Source of the DNA: Aspidapion aeneum
Taxonomy: Eukaryota; Arthropoda; Insecta; Coleoptera; Brentidae
DNA: 64,000 bases
Assembly (NCBI GenBank): GCA_963576565.1
Contig: OY755038.1
Location: 174,389,287 to 174,453,286, forward strand
Reading direction: 5' to 3'
Positions 63,374-64,000 of this stretch are shown in pieces (positions within the stretch are counted from its first letter, which is position 1; each line of letters begins with the position of its first letter). A model generated the notes under the pieces. It made no database searches and was not told the origin of the DNA. It worked only from the letters and a program-made list of their open reading frames with translations. The translations under genes were made by a program, and so were the position numbers.

Positions 63374-64000
63374 CTAAAACCAAATTTTTTTCGGAAAAAT
63401 AGGATACCTAATTCTCATATTTTCATGCAAGAAAATTATCTTCTATTCTCTTAGCCCACAAAGCATAATCACGTGTTTAACACATAAAAAATGCGTGGAA
63501 AAAAAAACGTTGATTTTAAAAGCTGCTAGAAAAAAACGTTTATTTCGTATATGATAACAAGGTTAATGGTCATTCATTAACGTTATAAAAAATAACGTTG
63601 CTAGAAACGGCGTTGTAATAACAATTTTTACGTTATTTTCAAGTGAATTCTAAGTAGATATTTATCAACGTCAAAATCACATTAGGTTCGCGCCTTTTCT
63701 ACACGAATTTTAAAACGCGACTTGCATGGCTTTTCTACCAAATATTTTTGAGATTTTACTGGAAGCAGCGCCACCTATTGGCGACATTATTTACTATCCG
63801 GGAGTGCTCTCGCCTCTAAACTCCAAAAATCAGTTAATGAATATATATATATTTACAATATACTTCCCCCCAGTGAAACACCATGGAACATGGGCGTATG
63901 CAGCATAAAACTTAGGAAGGGGGGAGGGTGGATGCAAAAAATTAAAATTAAAATGGGAATTTAATAATATAAACACAAAAAAACGAACATATATACATAC
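63374..64000. other. Upstream intron of the phosphatase
   Basis: AT-rich, with many AACGTT/AACGTTA words in inverted orientation (63500-63640), similar in style to those in the 824-bp duplication. No exon encoding the DxD motif is visible on the minus strand. Confidence 0.5.

Overview
The window looks like a piece of a large, AT-rich, intron-heavy arthropod genome, most likely an insect. The signs are GT-AG introns of 4 to 26 kb, BEL/Pao, copia, jockey-like, RTE-like, P/THAP, pogo, mariner and CACTG-ended transposons, and many hairpin MITEs. I cannot name the species. No rRNA, tRNA or CRISPR array was recognised.

Host genes. One gene is certain: a HAD-family phosphatase of the phosphoglycolate phosphatase / 4-nitrophenylphosphatase type on the minus strand. 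Its five last coding exons (63228-63373, 50316-50477, 24094-24310, 19570-19714, 14553-14760) join in phase. They encode about 292 residues up to the stop; the first exon with the DxD nucleophile motif lies beyond the right edge. About 48 kb of the window is therefore the introns of this gene. A second gene probably starts at 2973 on the minus strand with a signal-peptide exon. An orphan terminal exon with its own poly(A) signal sits at 30990-31103 on the plus strand, inside intron material.

Layout. 1-14 kb is the 3' flank of the phosphatase: a small foldback element, the signal-peptide exon, a fresh 824-bp tandem duplication, mariner and RTE fragments, MITEs and a 3.5-kb long-inverted-repeat element. 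14.5-24.3 kb holds three phosphatase exons, separated by satellite-carrying elements, a hairpin insertion with a 14-bp target duplication, and an RTE. 24.4-50 kb is a 26-kb intron with deep nesting: copia split by a 6-kb CACTG-ended element, which contains a pogo element, which contains a foldback element; a BEL/Pao integrase split by an uninterrupted 994-codon non-LTR ORF; further foldback elements; and a P/THAP element. 50.5-63.2 kb is a 12.8-kb intron with satellites and a jockey-like element cut by a 2.9-kb foldback element, then a three-copy 0.9-kb repeat.

Most striking pattern. At least five foldback elements (1.0, 28.3, 42.1, 45.0 and 53.4 kb) share one architecture. Their inverted termini are arrays of a short unit that is homogeneous within an element but different between elements, and three of them have convincing 9-10-bp target-site duplications. 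Two of them carry the same roughly 117-bp satellite, built around paired CCGCCATTTT motifs.
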